Assembly (NCBI GenBank): GCA_905178155.1
Contig: CAJINV010000009.1
Location: forward strand, 2,085,373 to 2,149,372
Source of the DNA: Amoebophrya sp. A120
Lineage: Eukaryota; Sar; Dinophyceae; Syndiniales; Amoebophryaceae
Direction of reading: 5' to 3'
Length of the DNA: 64,000 nt
Positions within the stretch are counted from its first letter, which is position 1, and each line of letters begins with the position of its first letter. The notes below the pieces were generated by a model. The model did not search any database. It was not told the DNA's origin and saw only the letters and a list, made by a program, of their open reading frames with translations. The position numbers were made by a program, and so were the translations under genes. Positions 52,189 to 62,224 of the stretch are shown here, in pieces.

Positions 52189-55100
52189 TCAATATCCTCC
52201 CAGTGTCAAGGTTTCTAGGAAGGCCTGCACAAGCGATATATTTTCCGTGTCTGCCTTAAATTTTGCGAGTTTTGCGTTTAAGATGAGCCTCTTCACCCCA
52301 AGGTCCATTTTCGCGGCGGAAACGCACTCCTTGACCGCTTTTGGGTCCTCGTCGAATCCCGCTTGCTTCTTCAGTACCTCGGCCTTTTCCGCCTCGTTCG
52401 CGAGCTCCGGAACGTCAAATTTGTAGTTGAAGCTGGCCGCGAGGTCGAAATTCTGGATAAATTCCGGGGCGTTGGTTGTGCAGATAATGAACAATTTTCG
52501 GCCGTCCGGTGGTTTCTTGGAAACAAGCTGCTTCAGGCCCTGGAACATCACATTGCTGAACCGCTGGCCGATGGGTACGTACTCCATCAAGGCCTCGATA
52601 TCGTCAATGATAACGCAAGACATGTCGGTCTTGTAAGCGTCTTCGAAGACCTGGTGTTGGAATGAGCGTCAATCAGAAATATCACAGACTGACCTTGAAA
52701 AGAAAAGGCAATCCGCGAAGTTTCAAAATTTTATTTTTATTCTCCCGGAGATTACCAATTTTGATTTTCTTAAAGGTATGCAACCTCACTCAGATTGAAA
52801 CAATCGAGGCGGTATTTAGCTCGTGCGCATATTATTTTTGTCGTCTTTTCTAAGATTAACGCTGATCCGCGAAAGTTTAAAATTTTATTTTTATCGTTTC
52901 CCAAAATCCGCGAAAGTTTAAAATTTTATTTTTATTGGTTCTCGAAATCTACAAAAATCTTTAATTTTTCATTTTATTTCAACAGATTAACAAAAATATG
53001 CAAAAGCGTTAGCGTGTGCGCAGTATTACATTGGTTGCACTAATATAGCGTCGAAGTCCACCAGATACGCTTCGTGCTTCTTTTACTATACCTTGTTTAT
53101 GAAGTTCATCTTCGACAGCTCGCCCATGCCGATGAAATTCTGCGCTGACAGGAAGCGGACGAAGGGAAAGTTGGCTTCCTTTATCAGATGGCACGCCAGT
53201 GCGGTTTTGCCCGACTTCGGGTTGCCGGAAAGCAGCACGCTCGACAGCTGCAACCCCGTTGCGGCGTCCGCCGCTACCTGCTGCTTGGCTGCCTCTCCGG
53301 CCCGCGGCGAGTTGACATCGGTTTCAATTTTTCCACGGACCTGGGATATTAGCGTCCATGATTTGCAAAGCAGGTGACTTTTGAAGCGATTGTACAGTTG
53401 CCGACTTCTTCGCACATCTTGACTTCGGTTCTTTTATGAAAAAACACTGCGAAAAACATACTGTTCCTCGTCTTACCTGTCCGATGAGCAGCCGCAAAGT
53501 CCTTCGCAAGTGCGTGAAGCTTCTGGAGTACTCGATCATTCCGAATTCGATTGTTCTTCTGAAATCTGCGTCCTTCGCCCCGTATCCTGTGCAAAAGTAT
53601 CGTACTCGTACAAATGCAAGTCTTGCATTGCAAATCTTACTCTTAAGGTAAATCAGCATTACAAATCTCATGCTGAGGAAATTTGTAATGCATTTCTACG
53701 AGTAGGAGTACGATACTTTTGCAGTTCATACCCCGTAGATCGGTACAACCTCCTCTACGGCGCGGATGAAGTCCTGGCGCTGCACGACGAGATCCTTCAT
53801 CTCTTCCTGGGTCAGTTCTTTCCCTAGATTGCTGAAGTCGATCTTCCGCGCGAGCGCGTAACTTACCGCAGTCCTCACCACGCCCTCCAGCTCTGCGCCG
53901 GAGTAGTTTTTCGTGATTTTCGCAAGTTCCTGCAGGTCGACGTCCGGCCCGAGCCGTTTTGCCTTCTTCATGTCGCTGGTGTGGATCTGCAAAATCTCGA
54001 ACCGGCCGCTTTCATTGGCCAACCCGATCTCCATCTTCACCTCCAGTCGCCCCGGCCGCAGCAGCGCCTCGTCGATCATGTCGAGGCGATTTGTCATCCC
54101 GATCAGGAGGATGTTGTTCAGTGCGTTCACCCCGTCGATTTTCGCGAGCAGCTGGTTCACCATACTGTCCATCGTGCTGTTCCCCTCCCGCCCGGAGCCC
54201 CGCTGCTTGCATATCGCGTCGATCTCGTCGATGATGATGATGTGGAGCTCGCTGTTTTCCCCCTCCTTCTCCTGCTCCTTTTCCGCCTCCGCGAACAGTT
54301 CGCGGATCTGTCGCTCGCCCTCACCGACGTACATGTTCAGCATTTCCGGCCCAGATTTCACGATCGGGTCACGGGCGTGCAGGCACTTCCCCAACTGCCG
54401 CGCGATGGTCGTTTTTCCCGTCCCGGGCGGGCCGTGGAGCATCATCCCGCGCACGTGTTTTATCCCGAGTTGCCGGATCAGCGCAGGCGGGTACAGCCTG
54501 GACGCGAAGGCCTTCCGGAAGATCGTTTCCAGCTCCGTGGTCAAGCCGCCGATCCCCATGGCGCCAAAGTTGAAGTCCTTCTTGAAAACCTGCTGTCTTT
54601 TCATGTCGCTAGAGAGAACGGACGTCGTTTGGCTCGGGCCATTCTTGAATTCCAGCTGCTGCACGCCCGACGGGCTCAGGATGCACAAACTCTTGACGGC
54701 CGCGTCGCCGCCGCGCCCGCTCCGTGGACTGTCGGGGCTTCGGCCGGCGTTTTTCATCACGTCCCGCTTGTTCTCGAGCTCGACAAAGGTGAACTTTAGC
54801 GCGACTCTTTCCCATTTTGCGCAACACATCTGCCCGCGCGAAAACGGTTGCCCACGAAAATTCTGCAGAACCAGGTCGCGCAGGGAGCTGCCGTCCAACT
54901 CGAGCCTCGGAGCACCCCCAGTGTTCCCTATTACATCCACGGTGACGCGCCCGCCCGCGATTTCATTGTCGGCCGTTGGTGCGAAGCTTGAGACCGGCAG
55001 GACGGCATCCAAAGGAATAGAGGCAAAATCTCGCTGGAGCTGTTTTTTATCGTTGCACTTGTAGGACTTGGAGGGCACCATAGTGAACAAGGAAATATGG

Positions 55101-55380
55101 AGGAAGAGGAGTGCACGCAAAGAGATTGATGTGATCACTTAGAAAGCTCAAAAAACAAGTCTACAAAAAGAAAAAACTATACACTGCTGAGATATATTTT
55201 CCCTGACGGCACATCCGGGTGGCTCGAAAGGGAAAAGGGGTAGTTGTCCTTGACCAAGACGTACCCAACCGGCTTGTTGCGTCCGGCGAGCTGTGCAAAG
55301 TCAGTGGGATTCACGTACACCAGATTGGTGTAGGCCAGATTTCGGTCGTTCAGCTTGTAAAGCTGAAGCTGCAGCGACAT
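52189..55380 (-). CDS. NSF: NSF/Sec18 vesicle-fusion AAA ATPase
   Basis: Predicted 781 residues in five exons: 55380-55183, 55066-53738, 53584-53477, 53340-53092 and 52650-52189. NSF uses ATP to take apart SNARE complexes after membrane fusion. The N domain is split by a 116-bp intron (LYKLNDRNLAYTNLVYVNPT; SYKCNDKKQLQRDFAS). D1 has Walker A GPPGTGKTTIARQLGK, Walker B IIIIDEIDAIC and the SRH NRLDMIDEALLRPGR. D2 has GNPKSGKTALACHL and CVIIDDIEAL with VPIGQRFSNVMFQGL. Introns of 136, 441 and 116 bp are GT with AG. The fourth, at 53578-53737, is an inverted-repeat element that must be removed to keep D1 and D2 in frame. The start chosen is the ATG of MSLQLQLYKLN; the frame runs open, Lys-rich, to about 55560 without another ATG. 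Confidence 0.92.
52711..52980 (+). repeat. Diverged AT-rich repeats in an NSF intron
   Basis: ATCCGCGAAAGTTTAAAATT followed by TTATTTTTAT occurs at about 52711, 52863 and 52906, with a decayed fourth copy near 52949. All lie within the 441-bp NSF intron. Confidence 0.7.
53578..53737 (-). mobile_element. Introner-like inverted-repeat element acting as NSF intron
   Basis: The plus strand reads TGCAAAAGTATCGTACTCGT near the left end and GAGTACGATACTTTTGCA near the right, an 18-bp perfect inverted pair. Exact CCCCGTA copies lie at 53578-53584 and 53731-53737. Removing 153 bases, one copy included, joins ATC TAC GGG GCG AAG GAC and links the D1 end (VVPIYG) to AKDADFRRTIEFGMIEY, as in other NSF proteins. 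The apparent GTATG/CACAG sites would put the downstream exon out of frame, so the real splice must use the duplicated bases. Retention gives a TGA at once. Confidence 0.85.
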
Positions 55381-56182
55381 CGCGTCTTTCTTGTCTTTCT
55401 TCTTGAGGCTCGTGCCGATCTTTTTCTTCTTTTTCCCCGCTTGTTTCTTCCCCGCTAAATCGTCGGAATCGGACGAAGAAGAAGCCCCTTGCCCTGGCGA
55501 CTGGAGCGCGGGCGAAAAATGAGATTCGTCGTCCTCTATCTTGTATTTCACGCCGAAGCTATTTTGCTACATCTTCATTTTCTCCATCCTTTGTGAATCC
55601 AGTTGTTGGAAAACGATAGCTCAGAATTACCATGATCCTTCGATCGTTGGTTCGTGTTCGTTGACTCACGGGTCTACAGGTACAGAGGACTTACGAGAGA
55701 AAATGAAAAACAAAAAACGTGCTATCTACGGATTATATGTGAGTACGTCATCATCAAAGCGTTGCTGTGACAAAATAAGGAAAGTGATCAGGATCAATTG
55801 ATGATGTGTCGTATGGTCAAAAAACGGCTGGTCGTCTCCGTGAAGTTGCAGAGCAACAGATCATCATTTTCAGACATATTTACATCTTCGAGGCTCGGAG
55901 CCGCTTGCTTCTATGCGAACAAGCAGCCTTGCTCTCGGTCCCGAAGACTCAAGATGTATCTATGAGACAGCGAGTCTATCAAAAAAGAAAAACTCGAACA
56001 GTAAATGCATTTCTTCCACCTGCTGGTGGCTTGCAAGTTCTTCTCCTCAGCAGGGAGGGCTTTCAGGTTTTGTTTTGGTTTTTTCACTGGCAGAAAGAGC
56101 TGTCTCGTAGTGCGCCACCTAAAACATTGACATCGACTGATCGTAACGTCGCAGGAGAGGCAGTGCCGCCTTATCTACTTCA
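55381..56182. other. NSF upstream / COX17 3' flank
   Basis: The first 180 bases remain open in the NSF frame (Lys/Ser-rich) and may be coding. The rest shows nothing recognisable. Confidence 0.45.
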
Positions 56183-56494
56183 TCACGCGCGCGGCGACGG
56201 CGTCGCCGAACTGCCATTCGAGGCTTTCTCCAAAACGTCAAACCCCTCCATTCTGAGGCATTGGTCGTGCGCGTTTATGAATTGCGTGCATCTCTCCTCG
56301 CCGTTTCGCACAACGCATTCGTCCCGTGCGGCCTTGGTCTCTTTGCACACGCAGCAGATCGGTTTACCAGAAAGTATGCCAAGCTGCTGGCTCTTTGTGT
56401 TTGATGTCCCGCTTGTTAGCCCGGATGACCTGGAATTGCCGCTGGTGGCAATGTCCACTTGAGTACCTGCTGACGAACTTGAGGAATTACCCAT
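56183..56494 (-). CDS. COX17: COX17 copper chaperone with N-terminal extension
   Basis: A 103-residue protein in one exon, ATG at 56494. The core from about 44 to 86 is COX17: KPICCVCKETKAARDEC, then GEERCTQFINAHDQCLRMEG. The CCxC copper site (Cys 47, 48, 50) and the twin CX9C pairs (50-60 and 69-79) are intact. COX17 carries Cu(I) in the mitochondrial intermembrane space to SCO1 and COX11 for cytochrome oxidase assembly, and its fold is imported by the Mia40 route without a presequence. Here a 43-residue Ser/Thr/Gly-rich leader comes first and starts MGNSSSSS, which fits an N-myristoylation consensus (Gly2, Ser6). That lipid mark is inference. Confidence 0.9.
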   Translation of the reverse strand: MGNSSSSSAGTQVDIATSGNSRSSGLTSGTSNTKSQQLGILSGKPICCVCKETKAARDECVVRNGEERCTQFINAHDQCLRMEGFDVLEKASNGSSATPSPRA

Positions 56495-57001
56495 CTTGTG
56501 GTCTTTGATTTTCTACAACTCTGTGTATTGATTTGAAAAACTTGATAAGTCTAGGAGGCGCAGGCCGCGAAGTTTTTTTTTAGATCCAATTTTGTGAAGT
56601 GCAAGTGGTGATGTCCAAGTCTTTGACATTGCTTGAAGGAAAGAGCTGCCTCTGTTGTCGAAAAAACACTCCGATGGCACACCACAAGGAGGAACACGCA
56701 CAAGAAGTTCTCGTCAGCTTCAGCTTATGCCGACAACCGCGATATTCAGCAGACCGGTTCGAGCAGCGGCGGGGGTGGGCGGCGAGCCTGAAGATATTAC
56801 ACAACTTCTGGCTCCTAGCGCTTGCCACAAGGAAGAAGTATATGAAGTTGAAACCTTTACAAATAGCCTAATTGGCTCCAAGTGTTCTTGAAAAAGTAAA
56901 CGTAGAATTGGTCTTCACCATTGTTCTGTCAATCCAATATTTCCTTTCATCAGCTTTGTCATCAGTACAAAAAACGAGCTTTAGCGTAATTGTCTCCACC
57001 A
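56495..57001. other. Intergenic, no gene recognised
   Basis: Short frames only. Nothing else was seen between the small membrane-protein gene end and COX17. Confidence 0.5.
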
Positions 57002-57277
57002 TTATCTTGATCGGAAACTGGGATTTTTGTTTTTCACTCTTTCCAGCAAACGCTGACGGTCTTTCTCCTTTTTCAAATCTGCCGCCCTTTGGTTTTCTGC
57101 TTCAATGCGCGTTCTTTCTGCGCGCTGATCGTAGGCAGCGGTCTTGTTCACTTCCATGGTGCCGACCTTGATGTATTTTTCATCTTCATCAGAGACGCAT
57201 AGTCGTTAAGTTCGCGGGACTTCGTCCTCACTTTCGTCGGTAAAAACATGTCGAAGAAGCATGGGCATGGCCCACAT
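57002..57277 (-). CDS. Small membrane protein with coiled-coil tail
   Basis: Predicted 75 residues in two exons, 57277-57232 and 57183-57002. The minus-strand frame holds a hydrophobic stretch (NYILLISCLFFMWAMPMLLR), then an in-frame TAA, then a charged helix (KTAAYDQRAERTRIEAENQR). The stop lies within a 48-bp GT-AG stretch, GTGAGG to GATGAAG, that includes a CTTAAC branch-like site; removing it keeps the frame. The hydrophobic part is open back to 57364 but its first ATG is inside the segment, so the true start is unclear. A different frame has an ATG at 57345 (MDKQTSSS) but it is a Ser/Thr run typical of a shifted Phe/Ile-rich frame. The family is not recognised. Confidence 0.4.
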
Positions 57278-57388
57278 GAAGAAGAGGCACGAGATGAGGA
57301 GGATGTAGTTGTAGACGAAGTTGAAGATGAAGTTTGCTTGTCCATCTTCTACTATTTTCTTGTTTCAAAACTAGTAAAACTAGTCCTA

Positions 57389-58923
57389 CTACTTCCCTGA
57401 GACCTCCTTTGAAGCGCCGATAACCGCTGCGACCAGCTTCTGCAGTTGCTCCTGAGTGTGTGCTGCGGAAATCTGAAAGCGGATCCGCGCGGCGTTTTCC
57501 GGGACAACTGGGTAGGAGAAAGCAATCGCAAGAATCCCGCGCTCCAAAAGATTAGCAGACATCGCTTGCGCAACCTAAATTTGTCAGTTTGTATAGACTT
57601 GTGTTTTTCCTTGTTCTTGGCGTTGAGGCGCTCAAAATACAAGAAACAAGCAAAAGCAAGTAAAAGCGCAGTGTCTATTGATGCATGTCATTGTTTTTAA
57701 TGATATTTTTGATGCAGGAGCAGCAGCAGCTGACCTATCGTACTTACCAGTGCATCGCCGAGGTAGACTGGCACGATCGGACAGTCCGGATGCCCGAGCA
57801 CTGTCAAGCCCGCCTCGGTGAACCGTTGTCGCACATAGTGCGTGTTTTCCTGCAGCTTTGTTCGCAGCTCATCCGACTCCTTCAGCATGTCGAGCACCTT
57901 CAGCGATGCGCCCGCTACGACCGGTGCGATCGTGTTCGTGAACAGGTATGTCCTCGCCTTGTTGCGCAGCACGGACACGACTTCCTTCGAGCTAACCACG
58001 TACCCTCCTGTTGCGCCGCCGAGGGCTTTCCCTAGCGTCGTCGACAAAAAGTCGATCTTCACGTTGTCGAACATCTCACTGGTGCCCTTTCCCGTCTTCC
58101 CCAGGAACCCGGTCGCGTGGCAGTCGTCCACGTACAGATAGGTGTTGGGAAACTCGTCCACCACCTGCCGGATTTCCGCCAGCGGCGCCACGTCGCCGTC
58201 CATACTGAAAACGCCGTCCGTGACGACCACTTTCAGACGAGCGCCTTTCGCCGCTGCTTCTGTTAGCTGCGCGCGTAAATCACCCAAATCCAGGTGCTGG
58301 TACCGGAAGCGCTTCGCCTTGCACAGCCGCACCCCGTCGATGATGCTGGCGTGGTTCAAGGAATCAGAGATGATCGCGTCCTCCTCCGAGAGAATCGCTT
58401 CGAAGAAACCCGCGTTCGCATCGAAGCCGGACGGAAAAAGAATGCAGTCTTCCTGGTCGTGGAATTTCGCCAATTCCGCCTCCAGCTGCTTGTGCAACGT
58501 TTGCGTGCCGCAAATGAAGCGGACGCTGCTCATGCCGTAGCCGTAGTCATCGATGGTCTTTTTTGCCGCTTCGATGACATCTTTGTTGTCGCAAAGGCCC
58601 AGGTAGTTGTTGGCACAAAAATTCAGCACCTGCTTGTGCTTCGAGCCCTCCACCTGAATCGCCGGCGCCTGCATCGAGGTGATAACGCGCTCCTGTTTGT
58701 ACGTCCCCTTCGCTTTCATCTCGTCGAGCGTGTCGCTGCACACCTCCTGGAGCGACTTGGGTTGGGCGGCCACAGCGGAGAAGGGACGTAGGCGGGGAGC
58801 AGCATACGCACGCGAGCGAGGTGGAGCAACAAAATGAGAAGACGAGGATGACGAAGAGGAGGCCGCTGTGTTCGAGGCTGCAACAGCACCACGAGCACGC
58901 AGTTGCTGGAATGAGGCTCGCAT
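57389..58923 (-). CDS. GCAT: Glycine C-acetyltransferase (2-amino-3-ketobutyrate CoA ligase)
   Basis: Predicted 453 residues in two exons, 58923-57748 and 57574-57389, over a canonical 173-bp intron (CTG|GTAAGT, TTTAG|GTT). The N-terminus (MRASFQQLRARGAVAASNTA) is Arg/Ala/Ser-rich, with a Ser run, and should be a mitochondrial presequence. Alpha-oxoamine synthase features follow: NFCANNYLGLC, SSVRFICGTQTLHKQLEAEL, SDSLNHASIIDGVRLCKAKR, VDDCHATGFLGKTGKG and the PLP-lysine region STTLGKALGGATGGYV. Exon 2 completes the C-terminus (ILAIAFSYPVVPENAARIRF, then QISAAHTQEQL). The enzyme converts 2-amino-3-oxobutyrate plus CoA to glycine and acetyl-CoA in threonine breakdown. The match to GCAT is close throughout; ALAS and SPT fit less well. 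Confidence 0.92.
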
Positions 58924-60328
58924 TGTGAGATCACGTCGTGAGACAGAGACAGATTAAGAACATAGAGGAACTTCTACTCGAGATTTGTTCAGTTTGTTTT
59001 ATGTTTGTAAGGAAAAGCGCACGAAGTATCGTTCCTGGAAAATCCAAAAACAAAATTACTGCGATCTTCTATTGCTGCCGTGGTAGCATAGATGAGTGTG
59101 AGTGTCGCGAGGACGTAAGTACAGCTCTCAATCGTGGTAGCACTTACTACATGTTGTGATCGATCTCAATGGAGGTATATAACTCAGATGAGTGGGCCTG
59201 GAGGGTAGATAACACCGATGCATTCCTTTCAACATCCTCTCCGTCTTACTTCTCATTTGTGACACCACGAGAGATCTATGGCATTTCTTGCAGTAATACG
59301 CTCGAGCTCGCTCCTCGACAAAAGACAAAGAGAGCCATCCAAATGGCTCTCCGTACCCATCTCAACCACCATGTGCAAGAGAGAACAATTATGCATGAAA
59401 ATCGCACCACGTCGACACTAGACGAGCCAGCTAGTACCTTTAATTTTCGCTTGCGTCAGTGTCAGATTTTTCGCTTTCGAAAGCAAGTTGCAGGCCAAGT
59501 TCTTTTCGTTGAATCTGCACGAGTGTTAGTGTATACAAATGGGCTCAGCTACAATTCGTGCAGTTTTCATCTGATCTCAAGTTGCTTTTTTGTTTTGGTA
59601 GGTTCAAGAAACGCGGACGATGCTGAATCGAATCGGGATGCGAATCGCTTCACAGTCCTCGGTAGTATAGTCTACTAAACGCTCGTTTGTTCCTTCTGCC
59701 GCTATCCGTTTCTTTCCGTCTGATCTGCAACCTGCTTGCAATGCCTGCTTTTGTGTTCCTTCTGCCGGATAGATTTTTTCACTGACTCTCCTACAACAGG
59801 AGAAGGTAATATCCTCGTCTGATGCGCAATAAAGAATGACATAATCATCTCATCTGGAGGTGCCTCCGAAGCATCTCTAACTGAAACTGATCTATAGAAT
59901 TAGAAGTTTGATTAATATTGATTTTGATTGTTCATATATACTCAAGTGTTCATTTCAACGAAACCATTTATAGAAGCCTGTTATTATCTGCTGAGAATTT
60001 TACATCGTGAAGCGTTTCGCACTCCAACTCGGTGGTCATTTTTTTTCGGTGTCTGACTATCTGAAACTAAACTCTAATATCTTCAGCATGCTGTATGCTC
60101 TTTGTCTGATCTGCAGCTGAAACGGCACGACATCACGACATGTCGAATATTTTCAAACTTCTAAGGAGGCAAACTAGAAAAGTAAAAGCTCTAACTTGGT
60201 GACGAAAGTCTGAATTATCTGATGGCACAAAGATGAGCAAAAGGATTAAGTCGTGGCTCATTTTTAGCACCTCGGCAGTACTATCTGTGGTCCTCGCTTG
60301 CCTACGACTACGTCTTGAAGTTAAATAC
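58924..60328. other. Intergenic, no gene recognised
   Basis: It holds a plus-strand frame of 169 codons with an ATG at 59169 and no recognisable motif, which I reject. The rest is AT-rich. Confidence 0.5.
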
Positions 60329-62224
60329 CTAGATGTAATCCTTGCTCTTGTCGGCGGTGGGCCGGGGCGCGGCACGCAGGTACTCCTGCATGTTCATGGT
60401 CGGCTTGATGTTCTTGAAGCGACTCAGCACCCACTCAGAACGCGAGTCCTTCTCAACCGCCGCACGCCTGGCGTTGAGTGCGCCGGTTGCGTGCCCCAGA
60501 GACGCCCTGTTAGTTTGAAGTAGATAGTTGAAGGTAAACATATTTTCTGGTTTTCCTATGCTTCTGGTTTTGATTGGGACGGTTGTGAAAGAACAGATCG
60601 AAGTTCATTGATCAACTTCTGCATTCGACTAAGTTCATCTCAAACAGCTCGACAGCGAAAGCGCTCTCTAGTATGTACTTGGTCGGCCCCGAGTGCTTGA
60701 CAGATGCAGCATCCCTTTTGGCCTGCTGGTACTCGTCAAACTTTTGTCTGCTCTCCCGGGCACCAATTTTCGCGAATTCCATTCCGAGGACCTAAATTTT
60801 TTGCAAAACAGAAGCGATTTTTTATCTCGCAAAGCACGAAGCGATAGAGTATCAAACTACTCAGCGTAGAAATTAATCAGTGGCGTTTGTCACAAGAAAA
60901 GAAAAATTCAAAGACCAAGGCACTAGACCGGCACTAGCTTCGCTGGTAAAACGATTACCATCTCCATGGGCGTTGGTGGTCTCTCGGTTTTTCGCTTTCC
61001 ATGCGTTATGCTGCCGTCCTGCGGAACTGATTTACTTCTGTACGCAGCGGCAGATGCTGATATCATGGTCGTTGGTGTCATTTATATTTTCTTGTTCTAG
61101 TTCTACTCTGCAATGCAGCACGCAGCATAGAAGTCGGATGAAGAAAAACAAAAAGAACAATGTCATGACCACATAATAAATTTGGTTTCAATATACAAAT
61201 ATTGGGGCTTGGCACAAGTAAAATGCTCAATCTCATTATAGTACAGAGTGTCGTGTACCCTTGCTGGCGATGATTTCGGCCTTGGTGTAGGACGTTTTGT
61301 CCTTCTTTGCGTAGGTGTGGTAGAGCTTTTCCTTGTCGGTTTGTGGCATCACCGTGATTTTTCGCTGGTCGAGCTTCCACTTCATGATTTTCTGTGCCCT
61401 TCTGTCCAGATCATCCTTAGCCAGGTCCAAGTCGGAAAACGTGTTGGCTTTTTCATCTGAGCAAAGTGTGGTTTATTTCTATTTTCATCACATAGACATA
61501 CACAGGTGTTGGACAGCCGCAATTTTGACTCATTAAAAATTGCGAAGGGGACCAACAAAGATGCAAAATAACAGCAAGCCCGGGGGACACAAAGAAAGCT
61601 CTTTTGCTTACCCTCCTCATCCGCCTCTCCTATGAGCTTCTTGAGTTTTGGTACGGATGGGTGTCTGACGGCCTTTTGCGCGGCGGTGAATCGGTTCCAC
61701 TTCAAGTAATTTACTCGATTGTCGTTGTCTTGGATGGAGGGTTGCTGTTTTTTTATTTTTTGGAAATTCAGATTTCCAGAAGTCAGTGTCAGGCTGGTGC
61801 ACAAGAAACGAAGAAATGTCGCATGTCGTCAACATCATGCTCACCGAATCAAAATTTTTGAACCCAGCCCAATCCATACCTACCACTAACTTGATGCTGC
61901 TGTTGACAACAGCCTGTGGCTGTTGTAGAAGTACTGTTGTAAACTACAAGACGAGAAAAGGGCAAGGGGCTAGAATAGAATTTCAATTTCCTTTTTTTCC
62001 AGGAAGCATAAAAATTTCAGTATCAGTACGTGCGGCTTCCAAACGTTGACAATTTCCTTTGCTCCCTCCTGATCAGCTACCGGCGCGACGCCAAACGTTA
62101 TTTCCTGGGGAATGTCGTAGATGCTTGGCTTTGCCTTGCCAACGTTATCCCGCACCAGAAGTACGTTTTTACTCCTCTCTGCGACGATATCCAGATAGTT
62201 AAAATCTGGATTACCCGACGCCAT
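60329..62224 (-). CDS. CFAP77-like axonemal protein, copy 2
   Basis: Predicted 271 residues in five exons: 62224-62030, 61744-61612, 61456-61260, 60791-60679 and 60506-60329. It aligns with copy 1 in order: LLVRDNVGKAKPSIYDIPQE and ITFG, GAKEIVNVWKPH with NRVNYLKWNRFTAA, then TKASLGHATGALNARRA and RFKNIKPTMNMQEY. The shared TKASLGH spans a splice junction here, which supports the exon model. The STPI block of copy 1 is not obvious; a longer charged middle (DLAKDDLDRRAQKIMKWKLD) replaces it. Intron 3 needs a one-base shift from GT-AG to keep the frame. It is likely a flagellar microtubule inner protein, a paralogue rather than an orthologue of CFAP77. Confidence 0.72.

Noticed and set aside
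53324-53671. Separate gene reading through the NSF introner
   Set aside because: Part of the frame is NSF coding sequence and the rest is the inverted-repeat intron, so it is not a gene of its own.
55081-55138. NSF start at the ATG of MVPSKSYK
   Set aside because: This would drop the first half of the conserved N domain, which is encoded just upstream and splices in phase.
59169-59678. Plus-strand frame of 169 codons with ATG
   Set aside because: This is the best plus-strand candidate, but composition and strand are against it and no family was recognised.
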